In this document: piece after piece, positions 14,589 through 14,900 of the stretch
Layout: every line of letters starts with the position of its first letter
Position numbering within the stretch: position 1 is the stretch's first letter
DNA from: Deltaproteobacteria bacterium
Lineage (GTDB): Bacteria; Desulfobacterota; Syntrophia; Syntrophales; UBA5619
Direction of reading: 5' to 3'
NCBI GenBank assembly: GCA_026388365.1
Contig: JAPLJW010000099.1
Location: forward strand, 1-14,900
Length of the DNA: 14,900 nucleotides
Notes under the pieces: generated by a model
Seen by the model: the letters and a program-made list of their open reading frames with translations, nothing else
Databases searched by the model: none
What the model was told of the DNA's origin: nothing
Program-made: the position numbers and the translations under genes

Positions 14589-14900
14589 AAAATATTTTGC
14601 AGCATAAAGGGTACGCCGGAAATGTTCAATTTGATCCGGATGATATGATTTTCTACGGTCGCGTCATGGGGATGAAGAAGGCCCATATCGCCTATGAGGG
14701 AAAGACTGTTGACGACCTTGTGAAAGATTTCCGGGATGCCATTGATGATTACCTCAATATGTGCGCCGAAGAGGGCATTGAACCCGAAAAGCCCTTCAAG
14801 GGCACGTTCAATCTCCGCCTTGATCCCGAGCTCCACAAACGTCTGGTCGTGAATGCTACCGACCAAGGTATGACACTGAACGCTTTCGTCAAGGGTATCC
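14585..14900 (+). CDS. hicB: HicB-family antitoxin, N-terminal part (runs off the window)
   Basis: 105 residues are visible before the window ends. The first ~75 residues form the HicB domain that holds the toxin: HKGYAGNVQFDPDDMIFYGR, then MGMKKAHIAYEGKTVDDLVK, then DFRDAIDDYLNMC. From about residue 80, GTFNLRLDPELHKRLVVNAT and DQGMTLNAFVKGI match a ribbon-helix-helix DNA-binding domain, so this antitoxin should repress its own promoter. TAGGAG lies nine bases before the ATG, which overlaps the hicA stop. Only the last residues of the ribbon-helix-helix domain should be missing. Confidence 0.9.
   Translation, partial: MKNILQHKGYAGNVQFDPDDMIFYGRVMGMKKAHIAYEGKTVDDLVKDFRDAIDDYLNMCAEEGIEPEKPFKGTFNLRLDPELHKRLVVNATDQGMTLNAFVKGI

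Noticed and set aside
1..14900. tRNA or rRNA genes, CRISPR arrays, transposase or phage integrase genes
   Set aside because: None seen: no regularly spaced repeats, no cloverleaf with CCA-proximal arms noticed by eye, and no transposase/integrase motifs in any supported frame. A tRNA scan was not possible.

Overview
The window reads as chromosomal DNA from a GC-rich anaerobic bacterium. A fatty/aromatic-acid-degrading Desulfobacterota ('Deltaproteobacteria', Syntrophus-like) is my best guess. It rests on the acyl-CoA synthetase and acyl-CoA dehydrogenase cluster, a second acyl-CoA dehydrogenase, and the repeat style; no rRNA or other taxonomic marker is present. Most genes are GC-rich. The stretch from about 8.1 to 11.9 kb and the right end from about 14.07 kb are visibly poorer in GC: for example 30 of 60 bases are G/C at 8701-8760, against 48 of 60 at 7561-7620.

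Left part (1-4.1 kb): the 3' part of holA (DNA polymerase III delta) runs to 723 and is followed directly by what looks like the severed C-terminal tip of a sensor histidine kinase. On the minus strand come a DASS/SLC13-type anion transporter and, upstream of it, a lipoprotein with a coiled coil and a LytR_C-like domain, with a good intrinsic terminator between them. Immediately beyond, at 3338-3471, lies a second, decayed copy of the last ~134 bases of the holA repeat unit. The transporter-lipoprotein pair is therefore bracketed by direct repeats, which suggests duplication or integration at holA. A YacP-like NYN/PIN ribonuclease gene follows on the minus strand.

Middle (4.0-8.1 kb): two promoter-like elements face each other at 4054-4131. 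They would drive the NYN gene leftward and, rightward, an apparent operon of acyl-CoA synthetase (AMP-forming), acyl-CoA dehydrogenase and a nitronate monooxygenase/FabK-like flavoprotein. This looks like an acid activation and beta-oxidation module plus a flavin reductase/oxygenase-family enzyme.

8.1-11.9 kb: a GC-poorer block dominated by one 960-residue predicted lipoprotein of unknown function on the minus strand. Its N-terminal half has a segment resembling the MACPF/CDC pore-former core (GDSFVSHIS, glycine-rich strands). This is the most intriguing protein here. Upstream is ~650 bp with a candidate promoter and a probable broken, unidentified reading frame.

Right part (11.9-14.9 kb): a second acyl-CoA dehydrogenase, whose catalytic glutamate appears to sit at the isovaleryl-CoA-dehydrogenase position, and rpe (ribulose-phosphate 3-epimerase) are both on the minus strand. 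A REP/MITE-like composite repeat separates them. A hicAB toxin-antitoxin operon then runs off the right edge, with a nested inverted repeat over its TATAAT promoter.
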